In this document: one piece after another, positions 7,023 to 14,862 of the stretch
How the letters are laid out: the number at the start of each line of letters is the position of its first letter
Position numbering within the stretch: the stretch's first letter is position 1
Origin: Gordonia sp. (in: high G+C Gram-positive bacteria)
Lineage (GTDB): Bacteria; Actinomycetota; Actinomycetes; Mycobacteriales; Mycobacteriaceae
DNA: 62,160 nt
NCBI RefSeq assembly: GCF_012515855.1
Contig: NZ_JAAYXO010000204.1
Span: forward strand, 1-62,160
Direction: 5' to 3'
Notes under the pieces: model-generated
Databases searched by the model: none
What the model was told of the DNA's origin: nothing
What the model saw: the letters and a program-made list of their open reading frames with translations, nothing else
Made by a program: the position numbers and the translations under genes

Positions 7023-7793
7023 GTGAAGTACGTGCTCCGAACGGAAGGGGCCTCGTCCCGCGGTGCGCAGGCAACGCTTCCCTCCCCGCGCGGACCAGTG
7101 TCCGAGGCCGTGATCGAGGCGATCCGCGCGCGATCCGCCGACAACCGAGCCCGGATTGCGATACCTGAAGATCTCGATCCGTGGGGCGACGACGGTCAGC
7201 TGTCGATGACCGTGTGCCAGGAGTTGTACTACCGCGGATGGGCAGACGCGGGGCGTGACTGTGAATGGGATCCCACCCTGGTGGAGGTACGGGTCCGCAT
7301 CGAAGATCTGTTTCTCGACGCCGTCAAGCATCAGATCTCGCCGTTCGCAGGAGACACCACTGCCGACGCCGCACTCGGGGCGCTCGCCCGGACGGTGCCG
7401 ACGGGCGCCTCCGACCAACTCGCGCGACACGGCACCGATGACGAGTTCGTCGACTACTTCGCCGCCCGATCGATCTACCACTTGAAGGAGGCGGACCCGC
7501 ATGCCTGGGCTATCCCACGGCTGCGCGGAGCATCGAAGGCGGCGTTCGTCGCTGTCGAGTTCGACGAGTACGGCGCAGGTCGCGGCGAACGAGTTCACCA
7601 GGAGTTGTTCGGCGATCTTCTGGCATCGATGGAACTCGACGACAGGTATCTCGGCTACCTGGATGTGGCGCCCGCCGCGGTCTTGGCTCCGGTGAACCTG
7701 ATGTCGTGCTTGGGCCTACGGCGTTCGCTGCGCGGGGCGACGATCGGCTCGATGCCGCATTCATCGACGCCTGGAACGCGGGTCACTCCGTGA
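7023..7793 (+). pseudogene. Heme-oxygenase-fold diiron protein, truncated by internal deletion
   Basis: The frame gives 256 residues of the iron-containing redox enzyme family (heme-oxygenase-like diiron fold). The first metal-binding half is visible: EVRVRIEDLFLDAV, then AVEFDEYGAGRGERVHQELF, whose Glu and His residues are typical ligands, then YLGYLDVAPAAVLAPVNLMS. Shortly after LRRSLRG the frame runs into an unrelated tail and stops. In the next frame the DNA encodes DRLDAAFIDAWNAGHS, which resembles the C-terminal helix of the family and ends at 7831. Complete family members, as I recall them, have roughly 80 more residues in between, including the second ligand set. I infer an out-of-frame internal deletion at about 7732-7742. 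GTG 7023 follows AGGAAAGG, and a SigF-type promoter precedes it. It may still make a truncated product. Confidence 0.65.
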
Positions 7794-7814
7794 TGGGTGG
7801 GGCTGTTGGTTTGT

Positions 7815-7827
7815 CGGGTGACACCCG
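7815..7827. terminator. Short palindrome between convergent genes
   Basis: CGGGTGACACCCG is a perfect 13-bp dyad between the convergent ends of the diiron protein and PfpI genes. It is short for a terminator, and it also lies inside the shifted reading frame of the diiron gene remnant. Confidence 0.3.
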
Positions 7828-7845
7828 GTGAACTACTGTTCCGGC

Positions 7846-8487
7846 TCACTGCGCGGGGCGCGATCGCCGCGCATCCCCGACCATCGCCCTGGTGGCATCG
7901 GCGAAGACATCGACGATCTTGGCGCAGAACTGAGGCAGATCCGCTGGTCCCCGGCTCGACACCAGGGAACCGTCGACCACCACTTCGCCGTCGACCACGA
8001 TGCCTCCGGCATTCCTGATATCGGTGCGAACACTGGGATAGCTGGTCAGCGTTCGCCTCGAGACGACACCTGCTTCGACCAGAGTCCACGGGCCGTGGCA
8101 GATGACTCCGGTCGGCCGCTGCGCGTGCATGCAACCCCGAACGAAGTCGACCGCATGAGAATTCTGGCGGAGCTTGTCGGGATTGGTCGTCCCGCCGGGC
8201 AGGAGAAGACCGTCGAAATCGGCCACAGAAACATCGTTGACCACCTTGTCGACCCGGAAGCGTCCGGCGGGCTCGACGTCGCGGTGCATCGCTTGAATCT
8301 CGCCGTCGTGCAGCGACACCAGAACGGCCTGCGCACCGGCCCCCTCCAGCGCGGCGCGAGGCTCGGTCAGTTCGACCTCCTCCACGCCGTCCGTCGCGAG
8401 GATGGCGACGACCATGCCATCCAGCGGTCGTGCAGGTCGCGGTTCCCGGGTAGTCGAATTCAGGAAGATCGGATCGTTGCCCGTCAT
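7846..8487 (-). CDS. DJ-1/PfpI family protein (type 1 glutamine amidotransferase-like)
   Basis: This 213-residue protein has the PfpI fold. The nucleophile elbow GVICHGPW gives Cys130 followed by His131, and Glu40 (GVEEVELTEPR) is the acidic partner. LLLPGGTTNPDKL and the C-terminal LVSSRGPADLPQFC are typical of this branch, related to Bacillus YfkM and YraA general-stress proteins. Members act as proteases, glyoxalases or deglycases; the activity here is not certain. GAGGAG lies 6 bases before ATG 8487; an upstream extension was rejected. A near-consensus SigF promoter lies about 45 bases upstream. Confidence 0.88.
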   Translation of the reverse strand: MTGNDPIFLNSTTREPRPARPLDGMVVAILATDGVEEVELTEPRAALEGAGAQAVLVSLHDGEIQAMHRDVEPAGRFRVDKVVNDVSVADFDGLLLPGGTTNPDKLRQNSHAVDFVRGCMHAQRPTGVICHGPWTLVEAGVVSRRTLTSYPSVRTDIRNAGGIVVDGEVVVDGSLVSSRGPADLPQFCAKIVDVFADATRAMVGDARRSRPAQ

Positions 8488-8530
8488 GCATCGCTCCTCA
8501 CCGTGTCGTGCTTGCTGTCCCCTGTCTGAG

Positions 8531-8555
8531 TGCCCCGTCCTCGCCCGACCGAAAC
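8531..8555 (-). promoter_or_regulatory. Imperfect SigF/SigB-type promoter of the PfpI gene
   Basis: The minus strand reads GTTT, 16 bases, GGGCA: one mismatch in the -10 element compared with GGGTA. The spacing and the distance to the PfpI start fit those of the exact matches nearby. Confidence 0.5.
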
Positions 8556-8625
8556 ATCCGTGGGAACCAGACGCAGCAGCCAAGCGGAAGTCCGGAGTCG
8601 TCGAGCGCGCATATACGCTGGGCGC

Positions 8626-9732
8626 ATGGCCCGACAACGAGTTGGCGGTCTGACAGACGAGTCGGCGAGTGATGCGTCCACGCCGCCCGGCGCGCGGATC
8701 GTCGGCGGCGTCGCTTCAACCGGCGGTATGCACTGCGAGACGACCGCGCTCGGCGTGCTCCTGAGCCACGCAGGCCTCGACCTCTCGGAATCGATGCTCT
8801 TCGGGCTGGGCGGCGGGTTGTCGTTCATCTACTGGGACTCGAAGCAGCAAGAACTGCCCTTCCTGGGCGGCAGGGTGAAGCCTTTCGTCCTCACTCAGAA
8901 CCTGACCCGGCGGCTGGGGGTCGAGCTGAGAGCCCTGGAGACCACGTCCCCACGCAAGGCCTGGGAGCAGGTCCGCTCCTCGATCGACGACGGGAGTCCC
9001 GTCGGGCTCCAGCTCGACAGCCACGACCTCGAGTACTTCGGCTCCCCCGTGCACTTCGCCGGACACGTCGTCGCGATGTACGGCTACGACGCCGAGCGGG
9101 CCTACCTGGTCGACACTGCACAGCAGGGCGGAGCCGTGTCCACCAGCTTGGCGAGTCTGGCCAGAGCACGTGCCGCACGCGGACCGATGTCGGCCCGCCA
9201 CCGCTCCTTCACGATGATGGTCGAGGCGGCGAACATGGATGCGGGACAACACATTCCAGCGCTGATACCCGCGATCACCGCGTGTGCTGAAGACTTCCTG
9301 TCCCCGCCGATCGCCAATCTCGGCGGCCGAGGAATCCGCACCGCCGCCCGGCGGGTGCCGTCGTGGTTCACGCGCGTCGACCGCCCCGACCGAGACCTCC
9401 CCGTCATCGCCACGCTGATGGAGCGTGCCGGCACCGGAGGCGCACTGTTTCGTAACCTGTACCGCGACTTCCTGACCGAGTGCCACGGACTCCTGGACGG
9501 CGAGCCGAGCGCGGACGTCGTGGAGCAAGCACGGGACCGCTTCGCGGAATCCGCTCTGCTCTGGACGCGTGTCGCCGGCCTCATTGAGCAGGCGGGCGTC
9601 GTGGGCGAGTCGGCGCATCTCGTCGAAGCGAGTCAGCTGCTCGAGCACATCGCGACGATCGAGATCTCCGCGATGACTGCACTCAGCACTCTGACGGCAG
9701 CCGATCCGGACCACTCCCCTCGCCGTACTTGA
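8626..9732 (+). CDS. BtrH N-terminal domain / DUF4872-like protein
   Basis: The N-terminal half of this 368-residue protein matches the BtrH family. GGMHCETTALGVLLSHAG places a conserved Cys at residue 37, LFGLGGGLSFIYW follows, and HVVAMYGYD supplies a likely catalytic His. BtrH transfers an amino-acyl side chain from a carrier protein during butirosin synthesis, using a papain-like fold. The C-terminal half is helical and corresponds to the companion DUF4872 region. No carrier protein, peptide ligase or other biosynthetic gene is near, so the acyl donor and target are unknown. The ATG at 8626 has no good ribosome site; a TATACG element about 10 bases upstream suggests a leaderless transcript. 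Confidence 0.78.
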   Translation: MARQRVGGLTDESASDASTPPGARIVGGVASTGGMHCETTALGVLLSHAGLDLSESMLFGLGGGLSFIYWDSKQQELPFLGGRVKPFVLTQNLTRRLGVELRALETTSPRKAWEQVRSSIDDGSPVGLQLDSHDLEYFGSPVHFAGHVVAMYGYDAERAYLVDTAQQGGAVSTSLASLARARAARGPMSARHRSFTMMVEAANMDAGQHIPALIPAITACAEDFLSPPIANLGGRGIRTAARRVPSWFTRVDRPDRDLPVIATLMERAGTGGALFRNLYRDFLTECHGLLDGEPSADVVEQARDRFAESALLWTRVAGLIEQAGVVGESAHLVEASQLLEHIATIEISAMTALSTLTAADPDHSPRRT

Positions 9733-9765
9733 GCGGGTCTCCGGATAGCAGTCGCGGACTGCCGT

Positions 9766-10800
9766 CTATGTCGGCGATTCGCCGCGGGTACGAGCCTCTG
9801 ACGTCGCGACACGCTGCGAACTCCAGGAGCGGGCGCTACAGCCGAACTTGGAGTGGAACCAGCGTGAGAACGTACTGAGCGACGCGAAGCCCAGATCCTG
9901 GGAGATCTCAGTCATCGTGCGATTCTTGTTCGCGAGATAGTACTGCGCTTGGCTCATCCGCACCTCGTCGACGAGGGATCGGTAATTCGCGTTCTCCTCG
10001 GTCAGATGCCGATGCAGGGTGCGCCGGTCCATGCCGAAGCTGCGCGCGATGTGCGCCGCGGAGCAGCGTCCGGTGGGCAGCAGGGACTCGATCATCGACC
10101 GAGTCCGGTCGGCCGTGGTCGCCGACTCCTGCGGCAGCAAGCTCTGCAGATACTGGCTGACGAGGGGCCGGAGCAGCGGATCGGACGTCTCGTTGCGCCG
10201 GTCCAGTGCGTGGGAGTAGAAGACGATCCCGTTGAAGCTGCTGCCGAACCTGACGTTGGCGCCGAAGATCTGGTGATGGGTTCCGAGGTCCGACGGCGGC
10301 TGATGGGTGAAGCACACCGTCAAGGGTTGCCAATCGTCGTGCAGGAACTCTCGCAGGATGCGCGTCGTCGCGGCGATGGTGAGTTCGATGCTCTGCGGGC
10401 CGAGGACGAAGCCTGCCGGCGGTCCGATCTGCACCGTGGCCCGGCCGTCCCCCTCGATCAGTCGGGTCACGAGACCTTCGTTGTGGACGTTGATGTGGCG
10501 CAGCATCATCGTCATCACGCCCCGGACATCCGGTTCCTCGCGTGCCGCCAGAGCCACCGGGCCGAGGTTCGACAACCCGCGCGCCGTCGCCAGCTGCATG
10601 CCGAAGTCCTCGTGACCGGTGGTCGCTGCTGACAACTCGAACAGCGTGTTGACGGCCTCGGCCGACAGCCATCCCTCGCCGCCGGTCATCGCCGGATCGA
10701 TTCCGACCGACCGCATGAGAGCGGACGGGTCGTGGCCCCACCGGAACATCAGTTCCGTGTAGCCGTTGAGAACTGCCTTCCGCACCATCGGCTGCTGCAC
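9766..10800 (-). CDS. AraC-family transcriptional regulator (OruR/ArgR-like)
   Basis: This protein has about 344 residues. Residues of about 15-205 form the arabinose-binding-like effector domain of the OruR branch (GHEDFGMQLATARGLSNLGPV is its hallmark region). The C-terminal 100 residues form the AraC double helix-turn-helix (SAAHIARSFGMDRRTLHRHL, then MTEISQDLGFASLSTFSRWF). GTG 10800 is preferred because GGGG lies 5 bases upstream; a TTG at 10818 is the longer option. It is divergent from the AhpD-like gene, which is its most likely target, and a 14-bp palindrome lies between them. Confidence 0.85.
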   Translation of the reverse strand: MQQPMVRKAVLNGYTELMFRWGHDPSALMRSVGIDPAMTGGEGWLSAEAVNTLFELSAATTGHEDFGMQLATARGLSNLGPVALAAREEPDVRGVMTMMLRHINVHNEGLVTRLIEGDGRATVQIGPPAGFVLGPQSIELTIAATTRILREFLHDDWQPLTVCFTHQPPSDLGTHHQIFGANVRFGSSFNGIVFYSHALDRRNETSDPLLRPLVSQYLQSLLPQESATTADRTRSMIESLLPTGRCSAAHIARSFGMDRRTLHRHLTEENANYRSLVDEVRMSQAQYYLANKNRTMTEISQDLGFASLSTFSRWFHSKFGCSARSWSSQRVATSEARTRGESPT

Positions 10801-10883
10801 GTATGCCCCAAACTGCAAAATAATCTGTCCCGTTAAGCAAATCGTAGAAGGCTAGGGGCCAATAGTGTGAATCACGTCATCAA

Positions 10884-10897
10884 CGATGTCCACATCG
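10884..10897. promoter_or_regulatory. 14-bp palindrome between AraC regulator and AhpD-like gene
   Basis: CGATGT and ACATCG flank a CC spacer in the divergent gap. It could be a binding site, but AraC proteins usually prefer direct repeats, so the assignment to this regulator is weak. Confidence 0.3.
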
Positions 10898-10963
10898 ATC
10901 TGCAGCACCTTCGACAGATCCTTCGCTTCCGATGACCGCCTACCCCTGAAAGGGATGATTCGC

Positions 10964-11374
10964 ATGACCGCTCTCCACCACTGGAATGCCGCAACCACCG
11001 AGACGTCGGCCGCCGGAACCGTTGACCGACTCAAAGACTCTGGTTCGTGGAATCCGTTGTGGGACGGCATGGAGGACTACGACCAGAAGTGGGCGGACGA
11101 CTACATGGCGGCCATCATCGAGCCGTACGAGTCCGGCGTGATCCCCCGCAAGACGGTCGAACTCATCGCCATCGCGGTCGACGCGGCCTGCACGCACATG
11201 TACGCACCTGGGGTCCGCCGCCACATCCGAGCGGCGCTGAGCATCGGAGTGACCGAACAGGAGATCTTCGAAGTGCTCAAGCTGTCCACCTCGCTCGGCG
11301 TGCACGCCATGAACGTCGCCTTGCCGATCCTCAACGAGGAGGCCGCGGCCGCGAGGGGCGTGCGCGAAGCATGA
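10964..11374 (+). CDS. Carboxymuconolactone decarboxylase/AhpD-like protein
   Basis: This 136-residue all-helical protein is of the CMD/AhpD family. The region VDAACTHMYAPGVRRHIRAALSIGVTEQEIFEVLKLSTSLG carries the family core; only one Cys is present, in AACTHMYAPGVRRH, where AhpD enzymes have a CxxC pair. It is therefore probably not a peroxidase and is closer to gamma-carboxymuconolactone decarboxylase-like members. ATG 10964 follows AAAGGG with 9 bases between. It is divergent from the AraC regulator. Confidence 0.82.
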   Translation: MTALHHWNAATTETSAAGTVDRLKDSGSWNPLWDGMEDYDQKWADDYMAAIIEPYESGVIPRKTVELIAIAVDAACTHMYAPGVRRHIRAALSIGVTEQEIFEVLKLSTSLGVHAMNVALPILNEEAAAARGVREA

Positions 11375-11424
11375 GAAGGCTGCGATGAACGCACCTTGGG
11401 AGAATTGCGTGGTAGACACGACCA

Positions 11425-11910
11425 ATGACGGTCGTTCGAATCCTGTGGTTCGCTCTCGCGGTAGCCGCGGCCGCGCTGACCGCCTGGTTCGCGTCGAGTT
11501 CGGTGGACGTCGTTTCTGCGGTGTGCTCTCACTCGGCCTTTGTCTCGAACCCTGACGATCCTGGACGATTCGCGACGTGCGACGCCAGTATTCTGACCGC
11601 GGTCGGAGTTGCACAGGTCGGCCAGCTGGGTGCTCTCTTCGTCGTGCCCCCGTTGGTCGCAGGTTTCGTCATGCGTTGGTGGGTTTCCTGGTGCATGGTC
11701 GCCGTCATGGCCGGCTTTGCCGTGCTGGGCCTGATCGGGGCCAATGGCTTCTGGATCGGCCTGACCTATGTCGGAGTTCCGGTCGTGATGATGGCGATTG
11801 CGATCGGGGCTGCACAGATCGCGGCGGCAGCCCGCCAGGAATCGCGAAAACCGAGGCTCGCCGACGCGACGTTGGCGTCGTTCCTTGACCGCGACTCCGC
11901 ACCACGCTAA
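11425..11910 (+). CDS. Four-span membrane protein, hypothetical
   Basis: This 161-residue protein has hydrophobic spans near residues 5-25, 60-80, 85-105 and 108-130 and a charged C-terminal tail. Two Cys residues (VCSHSAF and ATCDASI) lie in the first outer loop and could pair. I recognise no family. A TAGACA element lies just upstream of the ATG and no ribosome site is seen, so the transcript may be leaderless. Confidence 0.65.
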   Translation: MTVVRILWFALAVAAAALTAWFASSSVDVVSAVCSHSAFVSNPDDPGRFATCDASILTAVGVAQVGQLGALFVVPPLVAGFVMRWWVSWCMVAVMAGFAVLGLIGANGFWIGLTYVGVPVVMMAIAIGAAQIAAAARQESRKPRLADATLASFLDRDSAPR

Positions 11911-12106
11911 CTGTCAGGGATGCCGACACCGGCGATCGCCGCGATCGGATCCTCGGATTCCATCCGCTTCCCATTCGAAGCCCGATGGCGTCAGGGCGTA
12001 GAACGAGCGCTCACTGTCGGATGGGGATTAGCCCTCGCCGGAGACCCCTGTAGCGTGATCCTGCCGACCACCGGGGCCGGCCAATCACTACGACGGGAGA
12101 TCGCGA

Positions 12107-13048
12107 GTGTCTCGCAAGGACGCAGCGGCACCATGGACGCTCGCCGACGCCGCCGGTCTGACAGGGCGGGTCGCGGTGGTGACCGGCGCCAACTCGGGCA
12201 TCGGATACGAAACCGCGCGCGGGCTGGCGCGACTCGGCGCGACTGTCGTGATGGCGTGTCGAACGCAGAGCACCGCCGAGGCGGCCCGTGCTCAGATCCT
12301 CGCCGAGCATCCCGATGCGGACGTCGTCGTGGTGCCGCTAGACCTCGCGGACGCCGACTCGATTCGGCAGTGCGCGGATCGGATCAACGCCGATCACCGC
12401 ACAATCGACATCGTCGTCGCCAACGCCGGGTACATCCCGACCGAGGTCGTCAGGAACGCCGACGGCATCGAACTCGGTTTCGCATCGACCTTCCTGGGCC
12501 ACTTCGCGCTCATCGGGCTCCTCAGCCCTGCCCTACTTCGCGCTCCCGCCGCGCGCGTGGTGACGGTCGGCAGTCTCGCCCATCGCACGAAGGGCATCGA
12601 CCCGACGCGGCTCGGCGTCGGCAGCTCGACCACACCGATGCGCGCCTACGCCGAAGCCAAGCTCGCCCAGTTGATCTTCGCGGCTGAACTCGATCGCCGC
12701 TTCACCGCGACGGGAGCGCGCGCCATCTCCCTCGCCGCTCACCCCGGCGCCGCCCGGACCGGCGTGATGCGCGAACGCAGCAGATGGATCCAGCGTGTCT
12801 ACCACAGCCGTTTCACCTGGCCGGTCCTGCGCCTGTTCATCAACGACGCGTACGCCGGAGCGCTGCCCGCGCTCCGCGCCGCCACTGATCCGACAGCCGT
12901 CGGCGGGGAGTACTTCGGGCCGTCAGGTCCCTTCCAGCTCACCGGTGCTCCCGCCGCGGTCCAGGGCAGTCTCATCGTCCACGACCCCGCAGTGGGCGAG
13001 CAGCTCTGGACGTTCGCGGAGAACCACACCGGCCTCGCCTACCCGTAG
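12107..13048 (+). CDS. Short-chain dehydrogenase, retinol dehydrogenase-like
   Basis: This SDR has 313 residues. TGANSGIG is near residue 27, followed by ACRTQS (NADP preference suggested by the Arg), then VANAG, the catalytic region VGSLAHRT, and YAEAKLAQ with Tyr and Lys. HPGAARTGV is typical of the retinol dehydrogenase/protochlorophyllide reductase-like branch common in actinobacteria. The substrate cannot be predicted. GTG 12107 follows GGGAG. The 196 bases upstream (11911-12106) hold no gene. Confidence 0.88.
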   Translation: MSRKDAAAPWTLADAAGLTGRVAVVTGANSGIGYETARGLARLGATVVMACRTQSTAEAARAQILAEHPDADVVVVPLDLADADSIRQCADRINADHRTIDIVVANAGYIPTEVVRNADGIELGFASTFLGHFALIGLLSPALLRAPAARVVTVGSLAHRTKGIDPTRLGVGSSTTPMRAYAEAKLAQLIFAAELDRRFTATGARAISLAAHPGAARTGVMRERSRWIQRVYHSRFTWPVLRLFINDAYAGALPALRAATDPTAVGGEYFGPSGPFQLTGAPAAVQGSLIVHDPAVGEQLWTFAENHTGLAYP

Positions 13049-13108
13049 CTCGTCTACCCCTAGTGCGAAGGAATCGGCACCGTCGGCAACCCGGCTACCC
13101 TGGGAGGC

Positions 13109-14617
13109 GTGTCCGCTGCACCAGAACCCCCCGCACCGACCAGCACCGCGATCGCCGGTTTCGAGAACACCTTCGTCGAGGCACTGGCGCCGCTCACCGT
13201 CGCGTGGCAGGGCGCCGAGGTCCCCGACCCGATGCTCCTGATCGTGAACGAGGACCTTGCGGAGTCGCTGGGATTGAACGTTGCGGCGGTGCGCAGCGAC
13301 GACGGCGTCGCGATCCTGTCCGGCGCTGCGAGCCCGGCCGACGCCACCCCGGTCGCGACCGCGTACGCCGGACACCAGTTCGGCGGCTACGCGCCGATGC
13401 TCGGCGACGGGCGTGCGCTGCTGCTCGGCGAATTGATCGACACCGCGGGGTGCCGGCTCGACTTGCAGTTGAAGGGCTCCGGGCCCACCCCGTTCTCCCG
13501 CGGCGGCGACGGGTTCGCGGTGGTCGGACCGATGCTGCGCGAGTACCTGGTCAGCGAGGCGATGAACGCGCTCGGTATCCCGACCACCCGCTCGCTGGCG
13601 GTCGTGGCCACCGGCCGCGACGTCCACCGGAACGGCGCCGAGCCCGGAGCGGTGCTCGCCCGCGTGGCGGCCAGCCACCTGCGGGTGGGCACCTTCGAGC
13701 TGGCCGTCCGACACCCGGACCTGCTCCGGCCGCTCGCCGATTACGCGATCAACCGTCACTACCCCGAGCTCGTCGATCTTCCAGAGGACGGCGACCGGAA
13801 CCGCTACCTCGCGTTCCTGGAAACCGTGATCGAGCGGCAGGCCGCACTCGTCGCCCAGTGGATGCTGGTCGGCTTCGTCCACGGCGTGATGAACACCGAC
13901 AACACCACCATCTCCGGCGAGACGATCGATTACGGCCCCTGCGCCTTCATCGACGCCTACGACCCCGACGCCGTGTTCAGCTCCATTGACCACGGCGGCC
14001 GCTACCGATTGGGGAACCAGCCCACTGCGCTGAAGTGGAACCTGGCTCGGTTCGCCGAGGCACTCCTGACACTCATCTCCCCCGTTCCCGATGACGGAAT
14101 CGCCGCAGCCACCGCAGCCCTCAACACCTTCGACGATCACTACGAGCGATACTTCGCCGCCGGGCTGAAGGCCAAGCTCGGCCTCGCCGACAACGTGACG
14201 GACGGTGAGTTGCTCGACGACCTGCTGACGTTGATGCACGACCACCGCGCCGACTGGACCGGCACCTTCCGCGCCTTGGGCGGCGAACTGCGCGGCGACT
14301 CCACAGCTCTCGACGACCTGCTGCCCCGCGAGGCGAGCGCGTCGTGGCTGGATCGGTGGCGGACGGCATTGGCCGAGCGCGGTGTCGAGGAGACACGGAT
14401 CGCGGTCGAGATGGATACGGTGAACCCGGTCTACATTCCGCGGAATCATCAGCTCGACGACGCGCTGCGCGCCGCCACCGCGGGCGACCTCGCCCCGTTC
14501 CACCGACTGCTGGACGCGGTCACGCACCCCTACGCACCCCGCGATGAGTGGTCGGATCTGGTTGGTCCGGCACCGGAATCGTTCAGTTCCGGATTTCGTA
14601 CCTTCTGCGGCACCTGA
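13109..14617 (+). CDS. selO: Protein adenylyltransferase SelO (YdiU)
   Basis: This 502-residue SelO pseudokinase transfers AMP from ATP, bound in flipped orientation, to Ser, Thr or Tyr hydroxyls of target proteins in oxidative-stress control. Hallmarks are YAGHQFGGYAPMLGDGRA, the nucleotide-binding Lys in QLKGSGPTPFSRGGDG, and the metal/catalytic segment NTDNTTISGETIDYGPCAFID. The C terminus ends with FRTFCGT, so the selenocysteine of eukaryotic SelO is replaced by an ordinary Cys near the end. GTG 13109 opens the frame. The gene ends just before a tandem repeat that separates it from a convergent CoA-transferase gene. Confidence 0.95.
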   Translation: MSAAPEPPAPTSTAIAGFENTFVEALAPLTVAWQGAEVPDPMLLIVNEDLAESLGLNVAAVRSDDGVAILSGAASPADATPVATAYAGHQFGGYAPMLGDGRALLLGELIDTAGCRLDLQLKGSGPTPFSRGGDGFAVVGPMLREYLVSEAMNALGIPTTRSLAVVATGRDVHRNGAEPGAVLARVAASHLRVGTFELAVRHPDLLRPLADYAINRHYPELVDLPEDGDRNRYLAFLETVIERQAALVAQWMLVGFVHGVMNTDNTTISGETIDYGPCAFIDAYDPDAVFSSIDHGGRYRLGNQPTALKWNLARFAEALLTLISPVPDDGIAAATAALNTFDDHYERYFAAGLKAKLGLADNVTDGELLDDLLTLMHDHRADWTGTFRALGGELRGDSTALDDLLPREASASWLDRWRTALAERGVEETRIAVEMDTVNPVYIPRNHQLDDALRAATAGDLAPFHRLLDAVTHPYAPRDEWSDLVGPAPESFSSGFRTFCGT

Positions 14618-14623
14618 GAAACG

Positions 14624-14850
14624 GGGGTCTCGATACGCGCGTGCTCGCTGCGCTCGCAGGCGCTACTCGACCAGCAAGGGCGGCGTGTGCGGTCGATTGC
14701 AGGCGCTACTCGAGCAGCAAGGGCGGCGTGTGCGGTCGATTGCAGGCGCTACTCGAGCAGCAAGGGCGGCGTGCGCGGTCGACTGCAGGCGCTACTCGAC
14801 CAGCAAGGGCGGCGTGCGCGGTCGACTGCAGGCGGTCCTCGACCAGCTAG
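14624..14850. repeat. 43-bp tandem repeat, four copies plus a fifth partial
   Basis: After a leader resembling the dispersed intergenic element of many actinobacteria (GGTCTCGATACGC), a 43-bp unit begins near 14659 and repeats with exact period: CTACTCGA occurs at the same phase in copies starting near 14661, 14704, 14747 and 14790, and a diverged copy starts near 14833. Each unit contains TCGACC and GGTCGA-type arms about 18 bases apart, so each can fold. Copies differ at a few sites (GAGCAG or GACCAG, GTGTGC or GTGCGC). The array lies between convergent selO and CoA-transferase genes and probably acts as a transcription barrier for both. Confidence 0.9.
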
Positions 14851-14862
14851 GATCGGCCACCG

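Noticed and set aside
10865..10876. TGTGAATCACG as a Crp-type site
   Set aside because: Crp sites need six bases between TGTGA and TCACA; here only one base separates the halves.
11430..11450. GTTCGAATCC resembling a tRNA T-loop
   Set aside because: No acceptor, D or anticodon stems can be formed around it, and it lies in the first codons of a membrane protein.
12923..14527. A 534-codon open frame opposite selO
   Set aside because: It is a shadow of the GC-rich selO codons and has no recognisable domain.
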